Positions 8,845 through 17,170 of a DNA stretch of 64,000 nucleotides are shown here, piece by piece. Position numbers and translations under genes: made by a program. Origin of the DNA: CAZIKB01 sp964539665 (GTDB lineage Bacteria; Zhuqueibacterota; Zhuqueibacteria; Oceanimicrobiales; Oceanimicrobiaceae). The first letter of the stretch is position 1; each line of letters begins with the position of its first letter. Below the pieces are notes generated by a model. That model was given only the letters and a program-made list of their open reading frames with translations, was not told the DNA's origin and did no database searches. Location of the stretch: contig CAZIKB010000016.1 of NCBI GenBank assembly GCA_964539665.1, positions 1 through 64,000 of the forward strand. The letters are read 5' to 3'.

Positions 8845-8881
8845 AAAAAGCCTTTCCAAATAAAATTTGGAAAGGCTTTTT
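8845..8881. terminator. Strong bidirectional hairpin terminator
   Basis: Two 16-base arms (8845-8860 and 8866-8881), built on AAGCCTTTCCAAA and its complement, flank a five-base loop. The stem starts with an A-run and ends with a T-run, so it can act on either strand. It lies about 260 bases after the aldo/keto reductase and insulates that gene from the arginine operon starting at 8968. The rest of the 8585-8967 gap holds no gene I trust. Confidence 0.8.
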
Positions 8882-8967
8882 AAGTTTAAAAGCACAATAA
8901 TGATGTTAATGTTTGTCATAAATTTGTTTGCTAAAATTATTCACTATTAAACAAAGGAGAGCACAAA

Positions 8968-9141
8968 ATGAGTAAAGTAGCTGAATGTCCAATTTGTGCA
9001 GCGGATGTTGAACAGAATGAAGATACCGTCCAGGGCGAATTGTTAGAATGCCCTGATTGCGGTACAGAATTAGAAGTCACCGGAATTGTGCCTTTTATAG
9101 TCGAAGAAGCGCCACAGGAAGAAGAAGACTGGGGCGAGTAA
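8968..9141 (+). CDS. lysW: LysW-type amino-group carrier protein
   Basis: 57 residues. It carries two zinc-binding CPxC motifs (C7-P-I-C10 and C28-P-D-C31), a very acidic C-terminal half and the diagnostic C-terminus EDWGE. In this family the gamma-carboxyl of the terminal glutamate is ligated to the alpha-amino group of glutamate or alpha-aminoadipate, and the protein then carries the intermediate through phosphorylation, reduction and transamination. The ribosome binding site AAAGGAG lies at 8954-8960. The sequence TTGTCA at 8913 with AATTAT at 8935 may be the operon promoter (weak). The gene heads the LysW-dependent biosynthetic operon and is followed after 34 bases by its ligase lysX. Confidence 0.95.
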   Translation: MSKVAECPICAADVEQNEDTVQGELLECPDCGTELEVTGIVPFIVEEAPQEEEDWGE

Positions 9142-9175
9142 TCGTGATTTAAATACAGAACTAAGGAAAGATTAG

Positions 9176-10030
9176 ATGAAAGTTGGATTCTTACATTCGA
9201 TACTTAGAAAAGATGAAAAATTTCTATTACAGGAATTTAAGTCAAGATTAGATGTAGAGCTGGTTTTGATTGATGACCGAAAGCTAACCTTCAACCTGGG
9301 AAATAATAGTTTCAATTTTCCGGTGGTGTTGGAAAGGTGCATCAATCACTCTCGGGCATTACATGCATTAAAGCTGTTTGAAAGCGCCGGGAAAAAATGT
9401 GTAAATTCATATCGTGTGGCAACTATTTGCGGCGATAAACTGCTCACTTCCGATGCTTTATCGGAAAATAACATTCCTCAGCCGGAAGTCCGAATTGCCT
9501 TTACTGAAGAGTCTGCGCTTCATGCAATAGAAGAATTGGATTACCCGGTGGTATTGAAACCGGCCGTTGGTTCCTGGGGCAGGTTGCTATCAAAAATCAA
9601 TGACCGGGACGCTGCTGAGTCAATTTTAGAACACAAGACTGTTCTGGGTACCTACCATCACTCCATTTTTTATATTCAAAAATATGTTCAAAAGAAAGGA
9701 CGAGATATTCGAAGTTTCGTGGTTGGTGAAAAATGCGTTGCAGCTATTTACCGGACTTCTGATCATTGGATTACTAATACGGCCAGAGGCGGCATCGCCA
9801 GCAATTGTCCGGTCACTGATGAAATTAGTGAAATATCTGTGCAAGCAGCCAGAGCTGTAGGCGGCGGGATTGTCGCTGTTGATCTTTTCGAAGCAGATGA
9901 AGGAATGCTGGTTAATGAAGTCAATTATACTATGGAGTTTAAAAATAGTATTGAAACTACAGGAGTAAATATACCTAAATTAATTGTTGATTATGTCATC
10001 AATATTGCAAGAGGAGATGTGAATGCGTAA
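9176..10030 (+). CDS. lysX: LysW ligase of the LysX/ArgX (RimK ATP-grasp) family, copy 1
   Basis: 284 residues; ATP-grasp enzyme that forms an isopeptide bond between the C-terminal glutamate of LysW and the alpha-amino group of glutamate (ArgX role) or alpha-aminoadipate (LysX role). Visible features are the ATP-grasp strand YPVVLKPAVGSWGRLL (about 123-138), the Y-I-Q-K-Y-V hinge region, R-D-I-R-S-F-V, the T-A-R-G-G loop and the Mg-binding VDLFE and VNEVNYTMEFKNS near the C-terminus. It overlaps argC by eight bases. A close paralogue lies on the far side of argC (11133-11975). The argG/argH context favours a role in arginine synthesis for at least one copy, but I cannot assign substrate specificity from sequence. 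Confidence 0.92.
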   Translation: MKVGFLHSILRKDEKFLLQEFKSRLDVELVLIDDRKLTFNLGNNSFNFPVVLERCINHSRALHALKLFESAGKKCVNSYRVATICGDKLLTSDALSENNIPQPEVRIAFTEESALHAIEELDYPVVLKPAVGSWGRLLSKINDRDAAESILEHKTVLGTYHHSIFYIQKYVQKKGRDIRSFVVGEKCVAAIYRTSDHWITNTARGGIASNCPVTDEISEISVQAARAVGGGIVAVDLFEADEGMLVNEVNYTMEFKNSIETTGVNIPKLIVDYVINIARGDVNA

Positions 10031-11069
10031 GGTATCGGTTTCCATTGCCGGCGGCTCCGGGTATTCTGGTGGAGAGGTTCTTCGACTGCTTTTGTTCCAT
10101 CCCCAGGTAGAACTCAATCAGATTACGTCAGAAAGATATGCTGGAAAATTTGTCTTTAAAGCTCATCCCAATTTAAGAAGCATCACCCAATTAAAATTTT
10201 GCCAGTTGTCCGAATTGCAAAAATGCGATGTCCTGTTTCTCTGCCTGCCGCATGGGAAGTCAATGCAGAACATAGCAGAATATAAAAAAATAGCCGGCAA
10301 GATCATTGATCTAAGCGGAGATTTCAGGCTAAAAAACGGCGACGTCTATGAAAAGTGGTATAAGCGCCCTCACCTGAATCCTGAAATGTTAGGCCAGTTT
10401 GTGTACGGTATTCCGGAACTGCACCGAGAGGAGATGCGGAGAGCCAGTTTCGTTTCCAGCGCTGGCTGTAATGCAACCGTAACCATTCTGGCGCTGTATC
10501 CGCTTTTTAAAAACTGCCTGGTTGAATTGGGCAAAACCGTTGTCGAAGTGAAAGGAGGTTCCAGTGAGGGTGGAAACTCGCCGTCGGAGGCTTCCCACCA
10601 TCCAGAAAGGAGTGATTGCATCCGCTCATATAAACCTACTCAGCATCGGCATATTGCTGAAATGCTGCAGGAGTTGAGCTTTGGCGAAGATATGCAAATG
10701 CATTTTTCTGCGACGGCCCTGGATATTGTTAGAGGTGCGCTTACAACGTGTCATGTTTTTTTGAAAGAAGATTTGCAGGAAAAAGACATCTGGAAAATTT
10801 ACAGAAATGAATACGGCCATGAACCGTTTATCAGAATTGTTAAGGAAAGAGAAGGCTCATACCGCTATCCGGAACCAAAATTACTTAGCGGGACTAATTA
10901 TTGTGATATCGGATTTCAAAAAGATGATGACTCGAACAGGCTGGTCGTGATAAGCGCAATTGACAACTTGATGAAAGGCGCCGCGGGGCAGGCCGTGCAA
11001 GCATTCAATATTATGCATGGTTTTGAGGAAACAACTGCGCTGGATTTTCCGGGACTGCATCCAGTATAG
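10023..11069 (+). CDS. argC: LysW-glutamyl/aminoadipyl 6-phosphate reductase (ArgC/LysY)
   Basis: 348 residues. NADPH-dependent semialdehyde dehydrogenase that reduces the acyl phosphate on the carrier to the semialdehyde. The Rossmann motif GGSGYSGGEVLRLL is at the N-terminus, and the catalytic cysteine lies in SSAGCNATVT (about residue 149). VKGGSSEGG and the HHPERSDCIRSYKPTQHRH segment match the LysY-type active site rather than classical ArgC. The gene overlaps lysX by eight bases and precedes the second lysX, which fits tight co-expression. The LysY/ArgC choice depends on the carrier; with lysW adjacent, a carrier-bound substrate is expected. Confidence 0.93.
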   Translation: MRKVSVSIAGGSGYSGGEVLRLLLFHPQVELNQITSERYAGKFVFKAHPNLRSITQLKFCQLSELQKCDVLFLCLPHGKSMQNIAEYKKIAGKIIDLSGDFRLKNGDVYEKWYKRPHLNPEMLGQFVYGIPELHREEMRRASFVSSAGCNATVTILALYPLFKNCLVELGKTVVEVKGGSSEGGNSPSEASHHPERSDCIRSYKPTQHRHIAEMLQELSFGEDMQMHFSATALDIVRGALTTCHVFLKEDLQEKDIWKIYRNEYGHEPFIRIVKEREGSYRYPEPKLLSGTNYCDIGFQKDDDSNRLVVISAIDNLMKGAAGQAVQAFNIMHGFEETTALDFPGLHPV

Positions 11070-11132
11070 AATGTGCCAATTACATTTATTAACCCATTAA
11101 TTTTAACAGGAGGAAAACTTGGGAAGGATAAA

Positions 11133-11975
11133 TTGAGAGTCGGATTTTTACATTCATTAATCCGGCAGGATGAAAAGCTGCTAATCAAAGAATTTCAATC
11201 TCGAAAAGAAATTGAATTGGTTTTGATTGATGATCGCAAAGTTGCATTTAATATTGATGATATGGGATATTCTTTGGATGTTATACTGGAAAGGTGCATC
11301 GCTCATCTAAGGGGATTGCATTCATTACAGCTTTTTGAATGTAGTGGTATTAAGTGCATTAATTCCTCGCATGTGGCCACAATTTGTGGCGACAAAATTC
11401 TCACTTCGTTGGCATTGAAGCAGCATAACGTTCCGCAACCTGAATTAAGGGTGGCTTTTACCATGGAGTCCGCATTACAGGCGATGGAAGATATGGGTTA
11501 TCCGGTTGTTTTAAAACCTGCTGTGGGATCGTGGGGAAGATTGTTGTCTAAAATAAATGACCAGGATTCAGCAGAGTCTATATTGGCACATAAAACAACG
11601 CTTGGTACTCATCATCATTCAATATTTTACATTCAAAAATTTATTGAAAAGAAAGGACGGGATATCAGGAGTATTGTTGCAGGAGATGAATGTGTCTCGG
11701 CCATTTACAGGACATCAGAGCATTGGATTACCAATGCAGCCAGGGGCGCTGAGGCGGTAAATTGTCCGGTTACGGATGATATAAAGGAAATTTCATTGCA
11801 GGCTGCTAATGCCGTGGGTGGGGGAATCATTGCTGTTGATCTATTTGAAACAGATGAAGGTTTATTAGTAAACGAAGTCAATCATACGATGGAATTCAAA
11901 AGCAGCTTTGCTGCGACAAATATTGATATACCGAAAATAGTTGTGGATTATGTTATTCACGAAGGGAGAATGTGA
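11133..11975 (+). CDS. LysW ligase of the LysX/ArgX family, copy 2
   Basis: 280 residues starting at TTG 11133, which aligns exactly with the start of copy 1 (LRVGFLHS against MKVGFLHS) and has a GGAAGGA site just upstream; a GTG at 11073 would add an unrelated extension. All ATP-grasp features of copy 1 are present (KPAVGSWGRLL, IQKFIEKKGRDIRSIV, VDLFE, VNEVNHTMEF). The two proteins look about two-thirds identical by eye. They differ around the substrate loop (NAARGAEAVNCPV here, NTARGGIASNCPV in copy 1) and near the C-terminus (SSFAATNIDIPK against NSIETTGVNIPK). This suggests either a recent duplication or a split into glutamate and aminoadipate ligases. Confidence 0.9.
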   Translation: MRVGFLHSLIRQDEKLLIKEFQSRKEIELVLIDDRKVAFNIDDMGYSLDVILERCIAHLRGLHSLQLFECSGIKCINSSHVATICGDKILTSLALKQHNVPQPELRVAFTMESALQAMEDMGYPVVLKPAVGSWGRLLSKINDQDSAESILAHKTTLGTHHHSIFYIQKFIEKKGRDIRSIVAGDECVSAIYRTSEHWITNAARGAEAVNCPVTDDIKEISLQAANAVGGGIIAVDLFETDEGLLVNEVNHTMEFKSSFAATNIDIPKIVVDYVIHEGRM

Positions 11976-11987
11976 GGGCGGAGAGAT

Positions 11988-12629
11988 ATGTGCAGGCTTT
12001 TATTAGTAAAATCTGAGAAAGAATTTCAAGTCCACCATCATTTAAAGAAATTTGCAGCCATTGCAAACAACAGTAAGGAATACCAGGGCCATGGCTGGGG
12101 CTGTGCTTTTCTGGTCCATGATGATTGGAGGTATTACAAAAACATTCACCCTGTCTGGGAAGATGACCTTGCTAAATTTGGAACTGCCACCCAGCTCATT
12201 GCGCACGCAAGAAGTGCGTTTAAAGATCGGGACATTTCAATCGATAATAATATGCCTTTTTATGATGACAGGTATGTTTTTGTTTTTAACGGTGAGCTGC
12301 GTGGAGTCAAAATCAAAGAATCTGGGAGAATTGGCGCAGAGAAAATTTTTAACTACATTAAGAAATTCGACAAGGGAGATTTTTTACAAACCCTGAAGAA
12401 AGCGGTTGGCATAATTGAAAGAAAGACCCGCTACATTCGGGCGATGAACATGATTATTTCTGACAAACAAGCTGTTTATGTTGCATCACAGTTTCGTTCA
12501 GATCCTGATTATTTCACCATGCATTATAAACAATCAAACGGAGAACTCATTATCTGTTCTGAAAAATACCCGGATGAAAACAACTGGCAAAAAATTGCAA
12601 ACTACACAATAAAGGTATTCACACTATGA
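11988..12629 (+). CDS. Class II glutamine amidotransferase-like (Ntn-hydrolase) protein
   Basis: 213 residues. It has the N-terminal nucleophile Cys2 (MCRLLLV), GHGWGCAF (35-42), HAR at 73-75 for the substrate-carboxylate arginine, N-x-PF at 88-91, and FNGEL (100-104) corresponding to the oxyanion-hole NG of GlmS/PurF/YafJ. The whole glutaminase active site therefore looks intact, with no synthase domain attached. It sits inside the LysW operon, 12 bases after lysX2 and overlapping lysZ by four bases. Class II glutaminases cut gamma-glutamyl amides, and the bond joining the product to LysW is also a gamma-glutamyl amide. Since no LysK is present here, it may be the releasing enzyme (inference). 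Alternatives are ammonia supply or an unrelated amidase role. Confidence 0.85.
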   Translation: MCRLLLVKSEKEFQVHHHLKKFAAIANNSKEYQGHGWGCAFLVHDDWRYYKNIHPVWEDDLAKFGTATQLIAHARSAFKDRDISIDNNMPFYDDRYVFVFNGELRGVKIKESGRIGAEKIFNYIKKFDKGDFLQTLKKAVGIIERKTRYIRAMNMIISDKQAVYVASQFRSDPDYFTMHYKQSNGELIICSEKYPDENNWQKIANYTIKVFTL

Positions 12630-13420
12630 TGATCATTAAAATTGGTGGCGGGGTGTCCATTAACATCAAAGGAATCATTGCTGATTTGGCAGATTTAAAA
12701 GAAAAATATATTATTGTTCACGGTGCGAACGCGGTCAGGGATAAGCTGGCGGAAGACTTGGGGCAGCCCAAAAAGGTCATCACCTCAGTTTCAGGATACA
12801 GCAGCGTGTTCTCCGATGAAATTGCGCTTGACCTGATAATGATGGCTTATGCTGGTCTCAGGAACAAACGCATAGTAGAACTTTGTCACCAACACGGCAT
12901 TAGTGCAGTCGGGCTTTCAGGAGTGGACGGTAAGATTGTTCAGGGGCGGCGAAATAAAGGGATAAGAGTAAAGGAAAATGACAAGTTAAAAATCGTGCGG
13001 GATTTTTCAGGAAAACCCAAACAGGTTAATAAAGAATTGATAGATTTATTATTAAAAAATAATTATGTTCCGGTTCTATCTATACCTATAATTGATGAAA
13101 ACAATTTTGCCATTAATTCAGAAAACGACGATATTGTGAACGTGTTACAATTCACAGTTCAAGCTGAAAAAATTATTCAGTTGATTGAGGCACCGGGATT
13201 TTTAGAAGACAAAAATGATCCTGCTACACTGGTGGCAGAAATTTCACAGGACGAATTAAAATTCCGTGAACAGCAGGTTGAAGGCAGGATGAAAAGAAAG
13301 ATGCTTGCTTTGGTAAAACTGTTTGAAAACGGTGCGAGCCAGGTAATTATAAGCGATGGCAGAGTTGAACATCCAGTTAAAGATGCATTAAACAGGAAGG
13401 AGGGCACGATAATCAAATGA
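12626..13420 (+). CDS. lysZ: LysW-glutamate/aminoadipate kinase (LysZ, ArgB family)
   Basis: 264 residues, amino-acid kinase fold. It phosphorylates the side-chain carboxyl of the carrier-bound amino acid. Family motifs are IIKIGGGVSIN at the N-terminus, IVHGANAVRD (about 33-42), the nucleotide-binding GLSGVDGKI, and NSENDDIVNVLQ near residue 170. As in other LysZ proteins the G-rich loop of ArgB is HGAN rather than HGGG. Translation may start at either of two adjacent ATGs (12626 or 12629) that overlap the stop of the amidotransferase gene, so the two are coupled. It overlaps the aminotransferase gene by four bases. Confidence 0.92.
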   Translation: MMIIKIGGGVSINIKGIIADLADLKEKYIIVHGANAVRDKLAEDLGQPKKVITSVSGYSSVFSDEIALDLIMMAYAGLRNKRIVELCHQHGISAVGLSGVDGKIVQGRRNKGIRVKENDKLKIVRDFSGKPKQVNKELIDLLLKNNYVPVLSIPIIDENNFAINSENDDIVNVLQFTVQAEKIIQLIEAPGFLEDKNDPATLVAEISQDELKFREQQVEGRMKRKMLALVKLFENGASQVIISDGRVEHPVKDALNRKEGTIIK

Positions 13421-14586
13421 CAAATTACTTAGAATTAGAAAAAAACTATGGCATGGATATCTACCCCAAAAGGGATATTGTATTAGCAAAGGGTAAGAAT
13501 GCAAAAGTATGGGATGTTGGAGGGAATGAGTACATTGATTGTGTAGCTGGACACGGTGTAGCCAATTTAGGTCACTGCAATGAAAAAGTTATTCAAGCTG
13601 TCAAAAATCAGGCGGAGAAATTGATTACCTGTTCAGGGATATTTTATAATGACACTCGGGCGAGGCTGCTTGAAAAATTAATCAATGTTGCACCAGTAGG
13701 TTTAACTAAGGCATTCCTGTGTAATTCAGGTGCGGAAAGTATAGAAGCCGCACTCAAATTTGCGCGAATAACTACCCAAAAGGCCGAATTTATTTGTGCA
13801 ATGAAAGGCTTCCATGGTCGCACGTTGGGTGCTTTGAGCGCGACATTCAAACCAGACTACCGCAAGGGATTTGAACCATTAATTCCTGGATTTCATCATG
13901 TGCCTTTTAATAATTTTGAGAAATTGGCTGAGAAAGTCAGTGAAAAGACCGCAGCAGTTTTATTAGAAATTATTCAGGGAGAAGGGGGCGTGAACATTGG
14001 CGGTGAGGATTTCTTCAAAAAAGTCAGAAAGCTCTGTGACGACAAGGGAGTCTTACTCATCATCGATGAAATTCAGACTGGATTTTGCAGAACCGGAAAA
14101 ATGTTTGCCTGCAATCATTTTGATTTAGAACCCGATATGCTGTGCGTGGCTAAATCCATCGCGGGTGGAATTCCCATGGGCGCTGTGTTGTGTAATGATA
14201 AAATCAACGTGCCAAAAGGGAAACATGGAACTACCTTTGGGGGAAATCCGCTATCTTGTGCTGCCTCTATCGCCGCAATAGATTTTATGCTTGAAAATGC
14301 ACTCGATAAACAGGCAGAAGAAAAAGGGCATTATCTGGTCAGCCGGCTTAAAAAGTTCGATTTCAACAACATTCGGGAAGTAAGAAACCTTGGATTAATG
14401 GTAGGCATCGAGTTAAAAGAAAAAGTAAAGCCTTATATTTTAGAGCTTATGAATGAAGGAATCCTTGTTCTGCCAGCGGGAGCAACCGTACTCCGATTAT
14501 TGCCTCCGTTAACGATCAGCTATGAGGAAATAGACATTGTAATTGAAAAAATATCTAAAGTACTAAAAAATAGAGAGCTCAATTAA
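13417..14586 (+). CDS. argD: LysW-linked aminotransferase (LysJ/ArgD, class III PLP)
   Basis: 389 residues. PLP-dependent class III aminotransferase that converts the carrier-bound semialdehyde to LysW-ornithine (or LysW-lysine) using glutamate as amino donor. Visible features are NSGAESIEAALKFAR (103-117), GFHGRTLGAL (131-140), the cofactor-ring aspartate D218 in IIDEIQTG, the Schiff-base lysine K246 in VAKSIAGG, and the HGTTFGGNPLSCAA motif. It begins inside the stop of lysZ. Length and motifs are normal for the acetylornithine/succinyl-ornithine aminotransferase family. The carrier specificity is inferred from the operon. Confidence 0.93.
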   Translation: MTNYLELEKNYGMDIYPKRDIVLAKGKNAKVWDVGGNEYIDCVAGHGVANLGHCNEKVIQAVKNQAEKLITCSGIFYNDTRARLLEKLINVAPVGLTKAFLCNSGAESIEAALKFARITTQKAEFICAMKGFHGRTLGALSATFKPDYRKGFEPLIPGFHHVPFNNFEKLAEKVSEKTAAVLLEIIQGEGGVNIGGEDFFKKVRKLCDDKGVLLIIDEIQTGFCRTGKMFACNHFDLEPDMLCVAKSIAGGIPMGAVLCNDKINVPKGKHGTTFGGNPLSCAASIAAIDFMLENALDKQAEEKGHYLVSRLKKFDFNNIREVRNLGLMVGIELKEKVKPYILELMNEGILVLPAGATVLRLLPPLTISYEEIDIVIEKISKVLKNRELN

Positions 14587-14606
14587 AATACCCTGGAAGG
14601 AGAAAA

Positions 14607-15854
14607 ATGTCAAAGAAAAAAGTGATTTTAGCTTACAGCGGTGGACTGGATACTTCGGTTCTATTAAAATGGCTAATCAACAAGGGCTATGATGTTGTCT
14701 GTTTTGTTGGCAATGTAGGCCAAAGAGAAGACTTTAAAGAAATCAGTCAGAAAGCTTTTGATACCGGAGCAACTAATGTTTATGTTGAGGATTTACGCGA
14801 AGAATTAGTCAAAGATTTCATTTTTCCGGCTTTGCGTGGAAATGCACTTTATGAAGGCAGATATTTACTCGGAACATCTTTGGCCAGACCCCTGCTTTCT
14901 AAAAAGCAAATTGAAATTGCTGAGAAAGAAAATGCGGAATATGTGGCCCATGGCTCAACCGGTAAAGGGAATGATCAGGTTAGGTTCGAATTAGCATACT
15001 ATGCTTTAAACCCAAAAATAAACATAATCTCACCATGGAAAGATCCGGAATTTCTAAGTGACTTTAAGGGTAGAAGCGATTTATTAAACTACGCGGAACA
15101 GTGGGATATTCCAGTAAAAGCATCCAAAGAAAAATCGTATAGTGAAGATGAAAATCTCATGCACATAAGTCATGAAGCCGGTGTTTTAGAGGATACGCTT
15201 TACCGTCCGCCTGAACATGTCTTTTCCATGACAATCTCCATAAAAGAAGCCCCTGAAGAAGAGACTGTTATCGAGCTGTTTTTCGATAATGGATACCCTA
15301 AAAAAGTAGTCAACAAGATGGATGGCACCATTAAAGAGGAGCCTCTGGGTTTATTCATGTATCTTAATGAATTGGGGATGAAAAATGGCATTGGCCGGCT
15401 GGATATGGTTGAAAACAGATATATAGGCATTAAATCCAGAGGAGTATACGAATCGCCGGGCGCAACGATTCTCTGGCTGGCTCATCGTGACCTGGAAGGC
15501 CTTGCCATGGACAAGGAGGTCATGCATTTAAGAGACATGCTCATTCCAAAATTCTCTGAACTGATTTACAATGGCTTCTGGTTTTCCCCTGAGATGGATT
15601 TCATCATGTGCGCGTTTAATAAAAGCCAGGAAGCGATTGATGGTAAAGTAATTCTTTCTTTATACAAAGGGAATGTTCAGGTTATTGGCCGAGAATCGCA
15701 TACATCGCTTTATGATCAGGAACTCTCCAGCATGGAAGTAGAAGGCGGTTTTGATGCGACGGATTCGAGAGGCTTTATAAATATCACGGCGATTAGATTA
15801 AAAGCACATAACCTGGTATTGCGAAAAAGAAAGCCTTATGACTGGCGGAAATAG
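14607..15854 (+). CDS. argG: Argininosuccinate synthase
   Basis: 415 residues. ATP-dependent ligase joining citrulline and aspartate. The N-type ATP-pyrophosphatase loop AYSGGLDTSVLLKWL lies at residues 9-23. HGSTGKGNDQVRFE (about 115-128), the citrulline/aspartate-binding region SYSEDENLMHISHEAGVLED and IGIKSRGVYESPGAT follow in normal order and the length is standard. GGAGAA before 14607 serves as ribosome binding site. Together with argH directly downstream it identifies the LysW operon as mainly an arginine operon. The carbamoyltransferase that makes citrulline is not in this window. Confidence 0.97.
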   Translation: MSKKKVILAYSGGLDTSVLLKWLINKGYDVVCFVGNVGQREDFKEISQKAFDTGATNVYVEDLREELVKDFIFPALRGNALYEGRYLLGTSLARPLLSKKQIEIAEKENAEYVAHGSTGKGNDQVRFELAYYALNPKINIISPWKDPEFLSDFKGRSDLLNYAEQWDIPVKASKEKSYSEDENLMHISHEAGVLEDTLYRPPEHVFSMTISIKEAPEEETVIELFFDNGYPKKVVNKMDGTIKEEPLGLFMYLNELGMKNGIGRLDMVENRYIGIKSRGVYESPGATILWLAHRDLEGLAMDKEVMHLRDMLIPKFSELIYNGFWFSPEMDFIMCAFNKSQEAIDGKVILSLYKGNVQVIGRESHTSLYDQELSSMEVEGGFDATDSRGFINITAIRLKAHNLVLRKRKPYDWRK

Positions 15855-15871
15855 AATTTATAATAGGTGCA

Positions 15872-17050
15872 ATGATGAAACTTTGGGATAAAAATTATTC
15901 ATTAAACAAGCAGATTGAAGAATTCACAGTTGGTGAAGATTATACCCTCGATCAAAAATTAGTTAAATATGACTGCATGGCTTCAATTGCGCACGTTCAA
16001 ATGCTTGGCAAGATTGGCGTTTTGACAAAAGATGAAACACAGAAGCTTGTTGAGGAGCTCAATCAAATTATCAGTCTTGACGCAAAAGGTGATTTTAAGA
16101 TTCTAAAAGAACAAGAGGATTGTCACACAGCTATTGAAAATCTCTTAACAAAAAAGCTGGGAGATTTAGGGAAAAAGATTCACACCGCCCGTTCGAGAAA
16201 TGACCAGGTACTGACCGCTTTAAGGTTGTATTACAAAAACGAACTAAACGATTGCAAAAAACTGATTGACGAGCTGAATAAATCGATATCAGATTTTGTT
16301 AAAGAATATGGTCAAATAAAATTACCGGGCTACACACATACCAGAAAAGCCATGCCTTCCTCTATTACATTATGGGGGAATGCATGGATTGATTCTATGC
16401 TGGATAATTTAAAAGTCCTTAATCTGGCGCTGGAACTCATCGATCAATCTCCATTAGGGACTGGTGCAGGTTATGGCGTGCCACTTGAAATCGATAGAAA
16501 ATTTACTTCAGAGCTGCTTATTTTTAAAAAATTACAAGAGAATCCTGTTTACACTCAACACAGTCGAGGGAAATTTGAGTCCACGCTTGTGCATGCTTTA
16601 ACTCAAATTATGTTTGATATTAACAAAATAGCCACTGATTTAATAATATTCAGTTTGCCGGAAATGGGTTATTTCGAATTGCCAAAAGAATTCTGTACGG
16701 GCAGCTCTATCATGCCGCAAAAACAGAATCCGGACGTCCTGGAATTACTCAGGGCAAAATACCACGTTGTTGTTTCTTACGAACTCCAGATAAAAAGTAT
16801 GATGAGCAATCTTATCTCAGGTTATCATCGGGACCTGCAGCTTACCAAAGAGCCCACCATGAAAAGCCTGGAAATAACCAGGCAATGTTTGTCTGTCATG
16901 CGCCTTATTTTCGAAAACCTGAAGGTCGATGAAGAACGTTGCCGCCAGGCCCTGACCGAAGATATTTATGCAACTGCTGAAGTTTATGAGTTAGTTAAGC
17001 AAGGCGTTCCATTTCGGGAAGCGTACAAAACTGTTTCTAAAAAGTACTGA
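15872..17050 (+). CDS. argH: Argininosuccinate lyase, short form
   Basis: 392 residues. It cleaves argininosuccinate to arginine and fumarate and belongs to the fumarase/aspartase superfamily. The family blocks are ARSRNDQV (106-113), GYTHTRKAMP with the catalytic His (about 156), QSPLGTGAGYG (192-202) and the signature GSSIMPQKQNPD (277-288). The protein ends soon after PFREAYKTV, about 60-70 residues shorter than the common bacterial form, so most of the C-terminal helical domain is missing. No frameshift continuation is evident after the stop at 17050, so this looks like a natural short version. It is the last gene of the arginine operon. Confidence 0.94.
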   Translation: MMKLWDKNYSLNKQIEEFTVGEDYTLDQKLVKYDCMASIAHVQMLGKIGVLTKDETQKLVEELNQIISLDAKGDFKILKEQEDCHTAIENLLTKKLGDLGKKIHTARSRNDQVLTALRLYYKNELNDCKKLIDELNKSISDFVKEYGQIKLPGYTHTRKAMPSSITLWGNAWIDSMLDNLKVLNLALELIDQSPLGTGAGYGVPLEIDRKFTSELLIFKKLQENPVYTQHSRGKFESTLVHALTQIMFDINKIATDLIIFSLPEMGYFELPKEFCTGSSIMPQKQNPDVLELLRAKYHVVVSYELQIKSMMSNLISGYHRDLQLTKEPTMKSLEITRQCLSVMRLIFENLKVDEERCRQALTEDIYATAEVYELVKQGVPFREAYKTVSKKY

Positions 17051-17125
17051 ATCAGGTGTTGAATCTACAAAAAATAATGAAACAATACTTGCTTTTTAGA
17101 GTAGATAGTTGTAGTTTTGACCTGA

Positions 17126-17150
17126 TAGTCATTTGATGACTACTCAGTCA
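17126..17150. promoter_or_regulatory. Overlapping palindromes, probable TetR operator
   Basis: Two inverted repeats overlap 20-45 bases before the tetR start: TAGTCAT-ttg-ATGACTA (17126-17142) and TGACT-actc-AGTCA (17137-17150). Both use the half-site AGTCA/TGACT, a spacing typical of TetR-family operators. This fits autoregulation of the efflux operon by the TetR protein encoded immediately downstream (inference). Confidence 0.6.
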
Positions 17151-17170
17151 CTTTTAGGAAAAGTTGAATT

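Noticed and set aside
10370..10621. Minus-strand frames within argC
   Set aside because: Antisense to a clear enzyme gene, no independent signal.
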